This document shows, one piece after another, positions 9,910 to 17,525 of a DNA stretch of 20,750 bases (position 1 is the first letter of the stretch; each line of letters starts with the position of its first letter). The notes under the pieces were generated by a model. It was not told the origin of the DNA, ran no database searches, and saw only the letters and a list, made by a program, of their open reading frames with translations. Origin of the DNA: an uncultured Collinsella sp. (GTDB lineage Bacteria; Actinomycetota; Coriobacteriia; Coriobacteriales; Coriobacteriaceae); the NCBI GenBank assembly GCA_900757235.1, contig CAAENB010000071.1:1-20750 (forward strand), given 5' to 3'. The position numbers were made by a program, and so were the translations under genes.

Positions 9910-10422
9910 ATGAGTTCCGACAATCGCACTCCCCGGCTTCATTCCTTCCGCATCGCATGTGCGATAGCCTCTGCGACCCTTTGCGCCACCGCCATCGCAC
10001 AAGTGGCGTTCTCCTTAAAGCCAGCAATCGAAGTGCTCGACAACCCTGTAATTGCAGACTCCCCCGCGTATCCAGCCCTTGCGATCTCGACATTGGTCCC
10101 TGCCGTCATCGGTATCGCTACGACCATCCTCAGCGCCGTTCTCGTGTGGACGATCAAGAGCGGAGACCCCTTCAAGAAAGGGTCTGCGACATGCTTGAAG
10201 GTGCTCGGCATTCTCTTCGTTGTTCAAGCTGCCACCAGCCTCTACGCCGGCTCACTCAAAACCTCCGTTTCGATGTTTGGCGGCGAGGGGGCCGTCGGCG
10301 CCCAAGAGATCGCTTCATCATTCGATTGGACCTCTCTGGTTCTCGGCATCGTCCTGTTCATGCTTTCCCAGCTCTTCTTGTACGCCCGAGAGCTGTACCT
10401 CGACTCCGACGAGATTGCGTAA
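9910..10422 (+). CDS. DUF2975-like four-helix membrane protein
   Basis: A 170-residue membrane protein with four hydrophobic segments at about 13-34, 57-82, 94-114 and 141-158. It contains the loop SGDPFKKGSATCLKVLG after the second helix, typical of DUF2975 proteins, whose biochemical function is not established. The Shine-Dalgarno GGAGG lies five bases before the ATG. It is followed nine bases later by a small HTH gene; in many Firmicutes and Actinobacteria DUF2975 proteins are paired with a YozG-like HTH protein, which supports the family call. It is transcribed away from the ABC cassette from a shared 135-base region. Confidence 0.75.
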   Translation: MSSDNRTPRLHSFRIACAIASATLCATAIAQVAFSLKPAIEVLDNPVIADSPAYPALAISTLVPAVIGIATTILSAVLVWTIKSGDPFKKGSATCLKVLGILFVVQAATSLYAGSLKTSVSMFGGEGAVGAQEIASSFDWTSLVLGIVLFMLSQLFLYARELYLDSDEIA

Positions 10423-10431
10423 GGAAACGCC

Positions 10432-10683
10432 ATGCCCGTAATTGTTCGCCTCGACAAGATCATGGCCGAGCGAAAGATTTCCTCGAACGAACTTGCCGAA
10501 AGGATTGGAACCACGCCCGTGAACCTGTCCCGTATTAAAAAAGGGCATATTCGCGGCATTCGCTTCAACACACTCGAGCAGCTATGCCTCGCCCTTCGTT
10601 GCCAACCCGGAGACCTTCTCGAAGTCATGAGCGAAGAGGATGCCCGAAAGGAGTTCGGACTCGATTGGTCCGCCGAGGATTAG
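10432..10683 (+). CDS. XRE/YozG-like helix-turn-helix regulator
   Basis: Small DNA-binding protein of 83 residues. The HTH spans about residues 17-38 (ISSNELAERIGTTPVNLSRI), followed by the YozG-type ending TLEQLCLALRCQPGDLL. The start has AAGGA six bases upstream, nine bases after the DUF2975-like stop, so the two form an operon. The tail VMSEEDARKEFGLDWSAED looks like a native ending, but the stop codon is followed without a gap, in the same frame, by recombinase sequence, so the true C-terminus may have been altered by the rearrangement. The likely targets are its own promoter and perhaps the divergent ABC operon. Confidence 0.88.
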   Translation: MPVIVRLDKIMAERKISSNELAERIGTTPVNLSRIKKGHIRGIRFNTLEQLCLALRCQPGDLLEVMSEEDARKEFGLDWSAED

Positions 10684-11409
10684 AGGGCGGTCGTACTCGC
10701 CCTGCACACGGGGATGCGAATCGGCGAGGTCTGCGGCCTTCGGTGGTGCGATGTGGATTTCGAGACGGGCCTGATCTCGATCAGACACTCGGTGGCGTAC
10801 GCGAAGGGAATGGGTTCGTTCATCAAGGACACCAAGACCCATGACGCCAGGGGTATCCCCATCGACCCGGTCGGCCTACTCCCCTTCCTGAAGGAGACCC
10901 ACGAGATCGACTGCGGAAAGCTGCGCTTGCGCGGCCTTACCGGGGCGGTCGAGATCGGGGACTGCTACATCCTGTCGGAGCCGGGCGCGACCTTCGCGAC
11001 GACAAGCTATATCCGCAGGGCGTTCAAGACGTTCTCGGAGACCAACGGCCTCATGGGCACCAACGACGAGCTGATCACGTTCCACGGCCTTCGCCACACG
11101 TTCGCAACGCAGTGGATCCGCCAAGGCGGCGATATCAAGGCGCTCCAATCGATCCTCGGCCACAAGGACGCCATGGCGACGCTCAACGTCTACGCCGACA
11201 TCGAGCCCATCTCCAAAATCCATAACATGCTGCGCGCCACGCCGTGCCTTTGGCGCGGGCACCTCGGGCCGAGGGTCGATCCGGGTCCCATGTTCCAACA
11301 GAGGATCCAGGAGTCCATCGAGACGCTCCAGGCGTTCGGCTACGGCATCACCGAGCCGGACGACCGAAATATCGCCATACGCGACGTGAAGACGAACAGT
11401 TGGCTCTAG
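10684..11409 (+). pseudogene. Tyrosine recombinase/integrase, N-terminus missing
   Basis: Catalytic domain of a phage- or transposon-type integrase. Visible residues: Arg I in TGMRIGEVCGLRW, Lys in the DTKTHDARGIPI hairpin, H-x-x-R in FHGLRHTFAT, and LGHKDAMATLNVYAD with the nucleophile Tyr codon at 11191. The arm-binding and core-binding N-terminal domains are absent: the homologous sequence begins at VVLALHTGMRIGE, right after the HTH stop codon and in the same frame. An internal ATG at 10714 exists but lacks a Shine-Dalgarno. The region after NVYAD (NMLRATPCLWRGHLGPRVDPG onward) does not look like a normal integrase ending, so the 3' end may also be damaged. Best read as a remnant of a mobile element that brought in, or was lost from, this accessory block. 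Confidence 0.8.
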
Positions 11410-11736
11410 CTCACCGAGTACGCGGCAGTGCTGGGCCCATCCCAACTGAGGTCACGGTGGTCCGATAGGGGCGCCGCCCGCGGCATGCGCCGCGGAGCGG
11501 TATCCCCTACCGAAGGGCGGGGATACCGCTCCGCTTCCAGTTCGGAATCAGCCGTCGGAGGCGTTCGGCTGACTGCGGGAACGGCCTGTCCGCTCAATGT
11601 GTTCGGCTGAGATCGGAAATCAACCCAACACGAGCCGGACACGCGCCAGACGGCTCTTCCCCGTGCGGCCTTCCCCCTTACGCTCATGTTGCAGGCATGT
11701 AACGCCGCAGCGAGCGCGCCTTTTTTGCGCCAGACA
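11410..11736. other. Non-coding gap after recombinase remnant
   Basis: No credible gene is present. It contains a small hairpin CCGCGGC/GCCGCGG at about 11478-11495, the 16-bp perfect inverted repeat described separately, and two copies of TTCGGCTGA (near 11567 and 11601). It may hold the scar of the lost mobile element, but no attachment-site duplication was found by eye. Confidence 0.4.
11492..11534. repeat. Perfect 16-bp inverted repeat
   Basis: GCGGAGCGGTATCCCC (11492-11507) is matched perfectly by its reverse complement at 11519-11534 across an 11-base spacer. There is no T-tract on either side, so it is not a standard terminator. It lies 83 bases after the recombinase remnant, so a recombinase or transposase site is possible. 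Confidence 0.7.
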
Positions 11737-11759
11737 GGTACAATGATGAACACTGTACC
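11737..11759 (+). promoter_or_regulatory. Candidate promoter/operator of ACT-citrate synthase unit
   Basis: TACAAT (11739-11744) is a good -10 about 60 bases before the ACT gene, although the -35 is weak. It is embedded in an inverted repeat GGTACA-N11-TGTACC (11737-11742 and 11754-11759), which could be a regulator site covering the start point. Confidence 0.4.
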
Positions 11760-11806
11760 GTAGCGAAGCGCCCCGCGCGCGCCGCAATCACGCGAAAGGG
11801 TTTCCC

Positions 11807-12094
11807 ATGGCCGAGATCTCGTCCTCCCGTATCGTCATCACCGTCCTTGGCAAGAACCGCCCCGGCATCGTCGCCGGCGTCACCCGTGTCCTAGGCGAGG
11901 CCAACGTCGACATCCGCGACATCACGCAGTCCATTATCGAGGACATCTTCACCATGACCATGCTGGCCGATACCGCCGAGTCCAAGCTCGACTTCGCCGA
12001 GCTGCAGAAGGCGCTGGCCGAGGCCGGCGAGCTTTCGGGCGTCAACGTGTCCATCCAGCGCGAGGACGTCTTTAACTTTATGTACCGCCTGTAG
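11807..12094 (+). CDS. ACT-domain protein, UPF0237 family
   Basis: A 95-residue protein made of one ACT fold: SSRIVITVLGKNRPGIVAG (strand plus ligand-binding loop N-R-P-G), ANVDIRDITQ, and the closing EDVFNFMYRL. ACT domains bind amino acids or other small ligands and regulate metabolic enzymes; for this stand-alone family the ligand is not established. The Shine-Dalgarno AAGGG lies six bases upstream. In many bacteria this family sits next to a DUF711/PFL-type gene, whereas here the next gene, 74 bases downstream on the same strand, is citrate synthase. The pairing suggests a regulatory link to carbon or glutamate metabolism, but this is inference. Confidence 0.9.
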   Translation: MAEISSSRIVITVLGKNRPGIVAGVTRVLGEANVDIRDITQSIIEDIFTMTMLADTAESKLDFAELQKALAEAGELSGVNVSIQREDVFNFMYRL

Positions 12095-12168
12095 CGAACA
12101 GGCTGCGTGGAGACGGCCCAACGTGCGCCCAGGCGCAACGTCACCACATGGCCCGGAGAGGAGCGCAC

Positions 12169-13587
12169 ATGGCCTACGACGCCAAGAAAATCTACTACCG
12201 CTTCGACGACCACCTGAGCCGTCTGGTCTTGGATTACGAAGCAAGCCGCCAGATTTCGTCTGAGAGCGAAAACCTCTACCACGGCCTGCCGACCGACCCT
12301 TATGACGAGGGCCTGTTTGTCGAGCACAATGTCAAGCGCGGCCTGCGCAATGCCGACGGCTCGGGCGTGGTCGCGGGCCTCACTCGCATCTCGGATGTGC
12401 ACGGCTACAACAAGGTCGACGGAAAGGTCGTGCCCGATCAGGGCAAGCTCACGCTTCGCGGCTACAGCATCGAGGATCTGGTCAACAATGCCCAGGCCGA
12501 GAATCGCTACGGCTACGAGGAAGTCGCCTATCTGCTTATCACGGGTTCGCTACCCAACAAGGAAGAGCTCGACGGCTTTTGCGAGCGCCTGGGCGCCTTT
12601 AGACATCTGAGCGACGAATACGTCCGCGAGTTCCCCATGACCACGGTGTCGTCGAGCATCATGAATGTGCTTCAGCGCGCCGTGCTGCTGCTCTACGCCT
12701 TCGACGCCGAGCCCGACGCCATTACACCCGAGCACGAAATCGACGTCGCCATCTCCATGCTCGCCCGTCTCCCCCGCATCGCCGCCTTCGCGCATATGGC
12801 CTCGGTCGCCAAGCGCCGCGGCTCCGAGGTTCATGTACCGCACCCCACACCCGGCCTCTCCACCGCCGAGACTATCCTGCAGGTGTTGCGCGGCGGCATG
12901 GCATTCACCCGCGACGAAGCCATGCTGCTCGACGTGATGCTCATGCTGCATGCCGAGCACGGCGGCGGCAACAACTCCACCTTCGCCTGCCGCGTGCTGT
13001 CCTCTTCGGCAACCGACCCGTATTCCGCTTACGCCGCGGCTATCGGCTCGCTCAAGGGCCCGCGCCACGGCGGTGCCAATGCCAAGGTCGTGTCTATGCA
13101 CGAGGACATCCGCGCGCATGTCTCCAACTGGGAGGACGAGGACGAGGTTGCAGCCTACCTGGGCAAGATTCTCGACAAGCAGGCCTTCGACGGCACGGGT
13201 CTCATCTACGGTATGGGCCACGCCGTCTACACGCTGAGCGACCCGCGTGCCGAGGTGTGCCGCCGTTACGCGCGCTCACTGGCAGCCAAGAAGGACTTGG
13301 GCGAAGAGTTCGCACTCATCGAGCGCATCGAGCGCCTGGCACCGCAGGTGATGCGCGACCACGGCATGACCAAGCCCATCTGCGCCAACATCGACCTGTA
13401 CACAGGCTTTATCTACAAGATGCTCGGCGTGCCCGAAACGCTCTTTACGCCGCTATTCGCCGTCGCCCGCATGGCCGGCTGGTCGGCACACCGCATGGAA
13501 GAGCTCTTCTGCGCGCACCGTATCATCCGCCCCGCCTATCGTCCGGTGATCGAGCCGCTGGAGTACAAGCCGCTCGCCGACCGCTAG
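12169..13587 (+). CDS. gltA: Citrate synthase
   Basis: Condenses acetyl-CoA and oxaloacetate to citrate in the cytoplasm; in fermenting anaerobes this usually feeds 2-oxoglutarate and glutamate synthesis rather than a full cycle. 472 residues. The catalytic triad is visible: His264 in HAEHGGGNNSTF, His351 in GMGHAVYTLSDPR, and Asp409 in ICANIDLYTGFIYKMLG, with the substrate motif LKGPRHGGAN between. The ~90-residue N-terminal part before the GYSIEDLV segment makes it longer than the ~380-residue bacterial type. The start at 12169 has GAGAGGAG five bases upstream; an earlier in-frame ATG at 12148 has none. A 2-methylcitrate synthase activity cannot be excluded from sequence alone. A strong terminator follows. 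Confidence 0.93.
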   Translation: MAYDAKKIYYRFDDHLSRLVLDYEASRQISSESENLYHGLPTDPYDEGLFVEHNVKRGLRNADGSGVVAGLTRISDVHGYNKVDGKVVPDQGKLTLRGYSIEDLVNNAQAENRYGYEEVAYLLITGSLPNKEELDGFCERLGAFRHLSDEYVREFPMTTVSSSIMNVLQRAVLLLYAFDAEPDAITPEHEIDVAISMLARLPRIAAFAHMASVAKRRGSEVHVPHPTPGLSTAETILQVLRGGMAFTRDEAMLLDVMLMLHAEHGGGNNSTFACRVLSSSATDPYSAYAAAIGSLKGPRHGGANAKVVSMHEDIRAHVSNWEDEDEVAAYLGKILDKQAFDGTGLIYGMGHAVYTLSDPRAEVCRRYARSLAAKKDLGEEFALIERIERLAPQVMRDHGMTKPICANIDLYTGFIYKMLGVPETLFTPLFAVARMAGWSAHRMEELFCAHRIIRPAYRPVIEPLEYKPLADR

Positions 13588-13610
13588 GACGCGGACCGTT
13601 ATAGAACTCG

Positions 13611-13648
13611 AGCGTGGCCAGGGACCCAAGCCCTCGGCCACGCTTTTT
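13611..13648 (+). terminator. Rho-independent terminator of citrate synthase
   Basis: AGCGTGGCC (13611-13619) pairs with GGCCACGCT (13636-13644), with further internal GGG/CCC pairing, followed by TTTTT. It separates citrate synthase from the HAD gene. Confidence 0.92.
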
Positions 13649-13673
13649 ATGCCAGTAGAAAGGACCGCATCAA

Positions 13674-14516
13674 ATGATTGTGTTTTCCGATATGGATGGG
13701 ACGCTGCTGACGAGCGATAAGCAAATGAGCGATGCCACCTGGGCGATGCTCGACGAGCTCGCACATCGTGGCATCGAGTTTGTTCCCTGCACGGGACGTC
13801 CACTGTCGGGCATCTTTGAGCCCATTCTCGCCCATCCCGCCGTGCACTACGCGGTCTGTGCCAACGGCGCCAGCGTCTGGCAGCTCGACGAGGATACGCC
13901 CACCGACGCCTCGCGCGCCACGTGCATCTTGAGCCGTCCGCTCGACCGTGGCATTGCCCACCGCATCCATCGCATTGCCGCCGGCCACGATGTGACCTTC
14001 GATATCTTCGCGGACGGGCAGTGCTTCCTCCCCCGCTCGCTCTACACGCGCCTGGACGAATTCTGCGGCGGCGACCCCCACATCGCGGCTTCGCTCAAGC
14101 GCACACGAACACCGATCGACATGAATATCGACAGCAAGATCGACGAGGTCGAGACGCTCGAACGCATCGCCATGTACTGGCACGACCCGGCCGATCGCGA
14201 CGCCATCGCGGCGGAGCTCGACACGCTCGGAGGCATTGAGGTCACACGTTCGTACGCCATGAATATCGAGGTCATGGGCGAGGGCGCCACCAAGGGAACG
14301 GCCCTCACGTGGCTATGCGAGCACTTGGGCGAGCGTCTCGCCGACGCCTGGGCGTTCGGCGACAACATCAACGACATTCCCATGCTGCAGGCAGCAGGCC
14401 ACGGCATGGCCATGGTCAACGGCGAGCCCGAAGACCGCGACGCCGCCGACGCCATCACCGAGTTCGACAACGACCACGACGGCGTCGCCCGCACCATCAT
14501 GGCCGCCCTCGCCTAG
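13674..14516 (+). CDS. Cof-type HAD-superfamily phosphatase
   Basis: Cytoplasmic phosphatase of the Cof/HAD-IIB family, which acts on sugar phosphates, flavin phosphates or similar small metabolites; the substrate cannot be assigned. 280 residues. Motif I is FSDMDGTLL with nucleophile Asp6 and acid Asp8, motif II is CTGRP, motif III is the Lys in EGATKGTAL, and motif IV is FGDNINDIPML. The substrate-selecting cap lies between motifs II and III. The Shine-Dalgarno AAAGGA is nine bases before the ATG, a rather long spacing. The TAG stop (14514-14516) lies in the first arm of a GGGGAC-core repeat. A second Cof-type gene faces it on the opposite strand. Confidence 0.92.
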   Translation: MIVFSDMDGTLLTSDKQMSDATWAMLDELAHRGIEFVPCTGRPLSGIFEPILAHPAVHYAVCANGASVWQLDEDTPTDASRATCILSRPLDRGIAHRIHRIAAGHDVTFDIFADGQCFLPRSLYTRLDEFCGGDPHIAASLKRTRTPIDMNIDSKIDEVETLERIAMYWHDPADRDAIAAELDTLGGIEVTRSYAMNIEVMGEGATKGTALTWLCEHLGERLADAWAFGDNINDIPMLQAAGHGMAMVNGEPEDRDAADAITEFDNDHDGVARTIMAALA

Positions 14517-14634
14517 TCATTGGCCAGTCACTGGGGACGTTCTTGAATGACTAGTCGTTGGGGACAGTCTTCGCGAAAAAGCTGCAAGGACTGTCCCCCA
14601 CTGCCGGCAGAAAAGGAACGTCCCCATCTGCCGG
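14513..14634. repeat. Composite GGGGAC-core repeat between convergent HAD genes
   Basis: Four core units fill the whole gap between two convergent genes. Plus strand: GGGGACGTTC (14533-14542) and GGGGACAGTC (14560-14569). Minus strand: the same two in mirror order (14616-14625 and 14589-14598). Nested 10-bp stems can form a long hairpin on either strand, so it may act as a bidirectional terminator. The outer units also have their own short arms: CTAGTCA/TGACTAG (14513-14519/14548-14554) and CCGGCAGA/TCTGCCGG (14604-14611/14627-14634). The left arm includes the TAG stop of the upstream HAD gene, and the right end lies one base from the other gene's stop. Confidence 0.85.
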
Positions 14635-14635
14635 A

Positions 14636-15430
14636 TTAAGCGAGACTCTCCAGCACGCGACGGAGCTCCTGCTGGACGGCGTGGTCGCGATTACAACCCA
14701 CCACGCGATCGGCCACCGCCTTGAGCGCGGGGCGCGCGTTTCCCATCGCACAGCCCGTACCGACAAAGCGAATGATCTCGTAGTCGTTCATCGAGTCGCC
14801 AAACGCCATGACCTCGTCGCGTTCGACGCCATAGTGCTCCATGAGCTGTGCGATGCCCGAGGCCTTCGACACACCGGGCTGCATGGCATCGATCCACGCG
14901 TTGCCCGAAGGCGCAAAAGTAAAGAGCTGACCGAGTTCACGCTGCAGTACGTAAGCGCTGTCCATAACGGCACCGTCATCGCAAAAGATACTCGCCTTGA
15001 TGATATTTACGCTGGGATCGGGCAGCTCCCAAATACGCTCGGCATTGGGAAGGTCCTTATCGACCTCACGCACGAACTTGCACTCGTCATCGAGCAAGAA
15101 GGACTTGGTTCGGTCAAAAAGCGCAAGATGCAGATTGGGAAACGTCGCGACGGCTTGGGCGAGCCTTCGAATCGCCAGGTGCGAATACACCTCACGGTCT
15201 ACCATCTTGCCGTCGGCGAAGACCTGGGCACCGTTAGCGGCGACAAAGTCCATCTTGTCGCGAACGGGCGCAAAGAACTCGCACAGGCGATCGTAGCGAC
15301 GACCTGACGATGCGGCGAAATGCACGCCATGCTCGCGTAGCGCCAGAATCAGTTCGTAGGTCTCGGGAGGCACCTGGCCGTTTTCGTCAAGCAACGTGCC
15401 GTCCATATCGGATGCAATCAGTTTAAACAT
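14636..15430 (-). CDS. Cof-type HAD-superfamily phosphatase
   Basis: Second Cof/HAD-IIB phosphatase, 264 residues, cytoplasmic, substrate unknown. Motif I is ASDMDGTLLDENG (Asp8, Asp10), motif II is ASSGRRYDRL, motif III is the Lys in GVSKASGIAQL, and motif IV is FGDSMNDYEII. It resembles the convergent HAD protein in layout but is clearly divergent in sequence, so it is not a recent duplicate. The Shine-Dalgarno AAGGGAG lies seven bases before the ATG but is buried in a large hairpin, suggesting control of translation. Its stop directly borders the composite repeat. Confidence 0.92.
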   Translation of the reverse strand: MFKLIASDMDGTLLDENGQVPPETYELILALREHGVHFAASSGRRYDRLCEFFAPVRDKMDFVAANGAQVFADGKMVDREVYSHLAIRRLAQAVATFPNLHLALFDRTKSFLLDDECKFVREVDKDLPNAERIWELPDPSVNIIKASIFCDDGAVMDSAYVLQRELGQLFTFAPSGNAWIDAMQPGVSKASGIAQLMEHYGVERDEVMAFGDSMNDYEIIRFVGTGCAMGNARPALKAVADRVVGCNRDHAVQQELRRVLESLA

Positions 15431-15436
15431 AGAAAA

Positions 15437-15496
15437 GCTCCCTTCGGGCTTGTTGGAATCGAACGTGTATCCGATTCCAACGTACCCAAAGGGAGC
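15437..15496 (-). promoter_or_regulatory. Long leader hairpin masking the HAD Shine-Dalgarno
   Basis: Arms 15437-15461 and 15472-15496 pair over 25 positions with only three mismatches and one G-U, around a 10-base loop. In the minus-strand mRNA the second arm ends with AAGGGAG, the Shine-Dalgarno of the HAD gene, which pairs with CTCCCTT. The hairpin is followed by TTTTCT and then ATG, so it could alternatively act as a weak terminator. It may be a translational switch or thermosensor. No known riboswitch core was recognised. Confidence 0.7.
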
Positions 15497-15589
15497 TCAA
15501 ATAAGACTCCGCGGGCGTAAACGTTACAAGGACCTGGCAAATAGCTCACACATGCCAGAGGTCTCACGGTCGCGGCGTCAGGCGACACG

Positions 15590-15642
15590 CCAAAGAGTGT
15601 CCCCAACGACTAGTCGTTTAAGAACGTCCCCGATGACTAGTC
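15590..15642 (-). repeat. GGGGAC-core repeat supplying the ade stop codon
   Basis: The minus strand carries two units. The first has arms GACTAGTC/GACTAGTC (15642-15635 and 15615-15608) around GGGGACGTTCTT. The second has core GGGGACACTCTTT (15604-15592). The sequence is nearly the same as the left half of the 14513-14634 element. The last Asp codon and TAG stop of ade are read from the GACTAG of the first arm. Confidence 0.85.
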
Positions 15643-17457
15643 GGCGTAGGTGAAGGTTGTAACGTCGAACATGCCCTCGGGGCGGATGCGGAGCGTCGGG
15701 ATCACCGGCAGGGGCAGGAAAATGATGCCCATGATGGGGTCGAGCGGCGGCTCAATACCCATGGCGCGCGCCTTGACCATAAAGTCGTCGTGCTGCGCGG
15801 CAACGTCCTCGGCCGTACCCTCGCTCATAAGGCCACCGAGCGCCAGCGGAATGCGCGCCACGACCTCGCCGTTGCGCACCAGCACGTGGCCGCCCTGGCC
15901 CACGGCCTCAACGGCAGCCATCATATCCGCCGCATTGTCGCCCACCACGCACACGTTATGCGAATCGTGGCCGATCGTGGAGGCAATGGCACCACCGGTG
16001 ATGGTGAAACCGCGCACCCAACCGCGACCGATATGCTTGCCGACCAAGCCCAGACCGGCGGGGCCGTCGCCGTCGACACCCTCGACCTGCAACGACACGC
16101 CACGGCCATGGCGCTCAATCAGCATAATGCGGCGCAAGTCCTCGTCAGTCTCGGGGCGAATCATGCCCGTGATAGCCATGCCCGGGATCACATCGATAAC
16201 GGCCTCGCCCGGCTTAAAGGCATAGTCGAACACATCGAGCGAAAGCTTCGGCAGCTTAACGGAGGCACGCAGCTCATCGGCAAGGGCCGCAACCTCGGCC
16301 ATCTCGGGTGCAATCTCGCCCACAAAGGTGCCGTCCTGCGCCACCAGGGCACCGGCGGCATATACGCGATGCGGAGCCGTGGCAAACGTCAGATCATTGA
16401 GCACCAGCAGGTCGGCACGCTTGCCCGGGGCAATCGCACCGCGTAGCTCGTACGGGTCGCGGCAGCCGTGATCCAGGCCAAACGCCTCGGCCGTGGAGAG
16501 GGACGCCATAGAGATGGCAACCACGGGGTCAATGCCGGCCTCGATAGCCACACGGCAGGCGTTGTCGATCATACCGGTCGAAAGCGCGTCGGAGGGAGCA
16601 CGGTCGTCGGTCGCAAAGCAGCAGCGGCGGGCACGGGCGGGGTTTTCCAGCAGCATCGGCGACAAGTTGGCCAGGTCATGGCTGCACGTACCCTCGCGCA
16701 GCATCACATACATGCCGCGGGACAGCTTGTCGAGTGCCTCCTCGGGAATCGTCGACTCGTGGTCGGCGATAATGCCCGCCGCGGCATAGGCGTTGAGGTC
16801 CTTTCCGGCAACGAGCGGCGCGTGGCCGTCAACCTGCTTGGACGGCGTCTGGTTGGCAGCATCGATGCGAGCACAGGTCTCGGGGTCGCCCATAAAGACG
16901 CCCGGCAGGTTCATCATCTCACCCAGACCGAAGACATCGCCCGGATACTCGGCAAAAAACGCCTGCATATCGGCGGCGGTAATGACGGCACCGGCCTGCT
17001 CATCGGGCAGCGCGGGCACGCACGAGGGCATCATGTACTTGATGGAAATGGGCGCGCGACGGCCGTCCTCGATCATAAAGCGCAGGCCGTCCAGGCCGGA
17101 AACGTTGGCAATCTCGTGGCTGTCGGCAATGGCAGTGGTGGTGCCGCGCGTCGCCGCCATGCGCGCATACTCAGCAGGGCGGATGTTCGAAGATTCGATA
17201 TGCAAGTGCCCGTCGATAAAACCGGGGGCAAGATAGCGGCCCTGGCAGTCGATGACTTCAGCCGCCTCGTAGGTGCCAGCAGCGTCATCGCGACCGTCGT
17301 AGAGCACGCCGACGATTACGCCATCCTTGACGGCAACGCTACCGGGCGCCACGCGCTGGCCATATACGTCGACAATCTGCGCATTGGTAAACAGCGTGTC
17401 GACGGGCACGCGACCCTCGGCAGCGTCGATCACAGACCTCATGACCTCAACGGACAT
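15637..17457 (-). CDS. ade: Adenine deaminase
   Basis: Metal-dependent amidohydrolase converting adenine to hypoxanthine and ammonia in purine salvage; cytoplasmic. 606 residues, near the usual 560-600. Visible: metal ligands in PGFIDGHLHIESS (H84, H86), DSHEIANV (from D112), the VDGHAP segment, CFATDDRAPSD, and the C-terminal domain with GHDSHN typical of Ade. The start at 17457 (MSVEVMRSVID) has AAAGGAG six bases upstream. The frame stays open upstream to 17697, but that extension reads through a hairpin, a promoter and a repeat, and is not coding. The stop lies inside a repeat arm, so the native C-terminus (FTYAD) may have been modified. A terminator-like hairpin precedes the gene and suggests attenuation. 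Confidence 0.95.
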   Translation of the reverse strand: MSVEVMRSVIDAAEGRVPVDTLFTNAQIVDVYGQRVAPGSVAVKDGVIVGVLYDGRDDAAGTYEAAEVIDCQGRYLAPGFIDGHLHIESSNIRPAEYARMAATRGTTTAIADSHEIANVSGLDGLRFMIEDGRRAPISIKYMMPSCVPALPDEQAGAVITAADMQAFFAEYPGDVFGLGEMMNLPGVFMGDPETCARIDAANQTPSKQVDGHAPLVAGKDLNAYAAAGIIADHESTIPEEALDKLSRGMYVMLREGTCSHDLANLSPMLLENPARARRCCFATDDRAPSDALSTGMIDNACRVAIEAGIDPVVAISMASLSTAEAFGLDHGCRDPYELRGAIAPGKRADLLVLNDLTFATAPHRVYAAGALVAQDGTFVGEIAPEMAEVAALADELRASVKLPKLSLDVFDYAFKPGEAVIDVIPGMAITGMIRPETDEDLRRIMLIERHGRGVSLQVEGVDGDGPAGLGLVGKHIGRGWVRGFTITGGAIASTIGHDSHNVCVVGDNAADMMAAVEAVGQGGHVLVRNGEVVARIPLALGGLMSEGTAEDVAAQHDDFMVKARAMGIEPPLDPIMGIIFLPLPVIPTLRIRPEGMFDVTTFTYAD

Positions 17458-17477
17458 ACATACTCCTTTAACCGTAG

Positions 17478-17513
17478 AAAAAAGCTGCGGGGCGGACAGA
17501 CCTTCACCGCAGC
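17478..17513 (-). terminator. Terminator-like hairpin in the ade leader (candidate attenuator)
   Basis: On the minus strand GCTGCGG (17513-17507) pairs with CCGCAGC (17490-17484) and is followed by six T. It lies between the ade promoter candidate and the ade Shine-Dalgarno, so it would stop ade transcription unless bypassed. It could also simply block read-through from tyrS. Confidence 0.65.
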
Positions 17514-17525
17514 AAACCAATAGCC

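Noticed and set aside
10714..11409. Functional short integrase starting at the internal ATG
   Set aside because: Catalytic residues are present, but the N-terminal DNA-binding domains and a ribosome site are missing, so a remnant is more likely.
16468..17523. Long plus-strand frame opposite ade
   Set aside because: Shadow of the adenine deaminase frame, with low-complexity composition and no motif.
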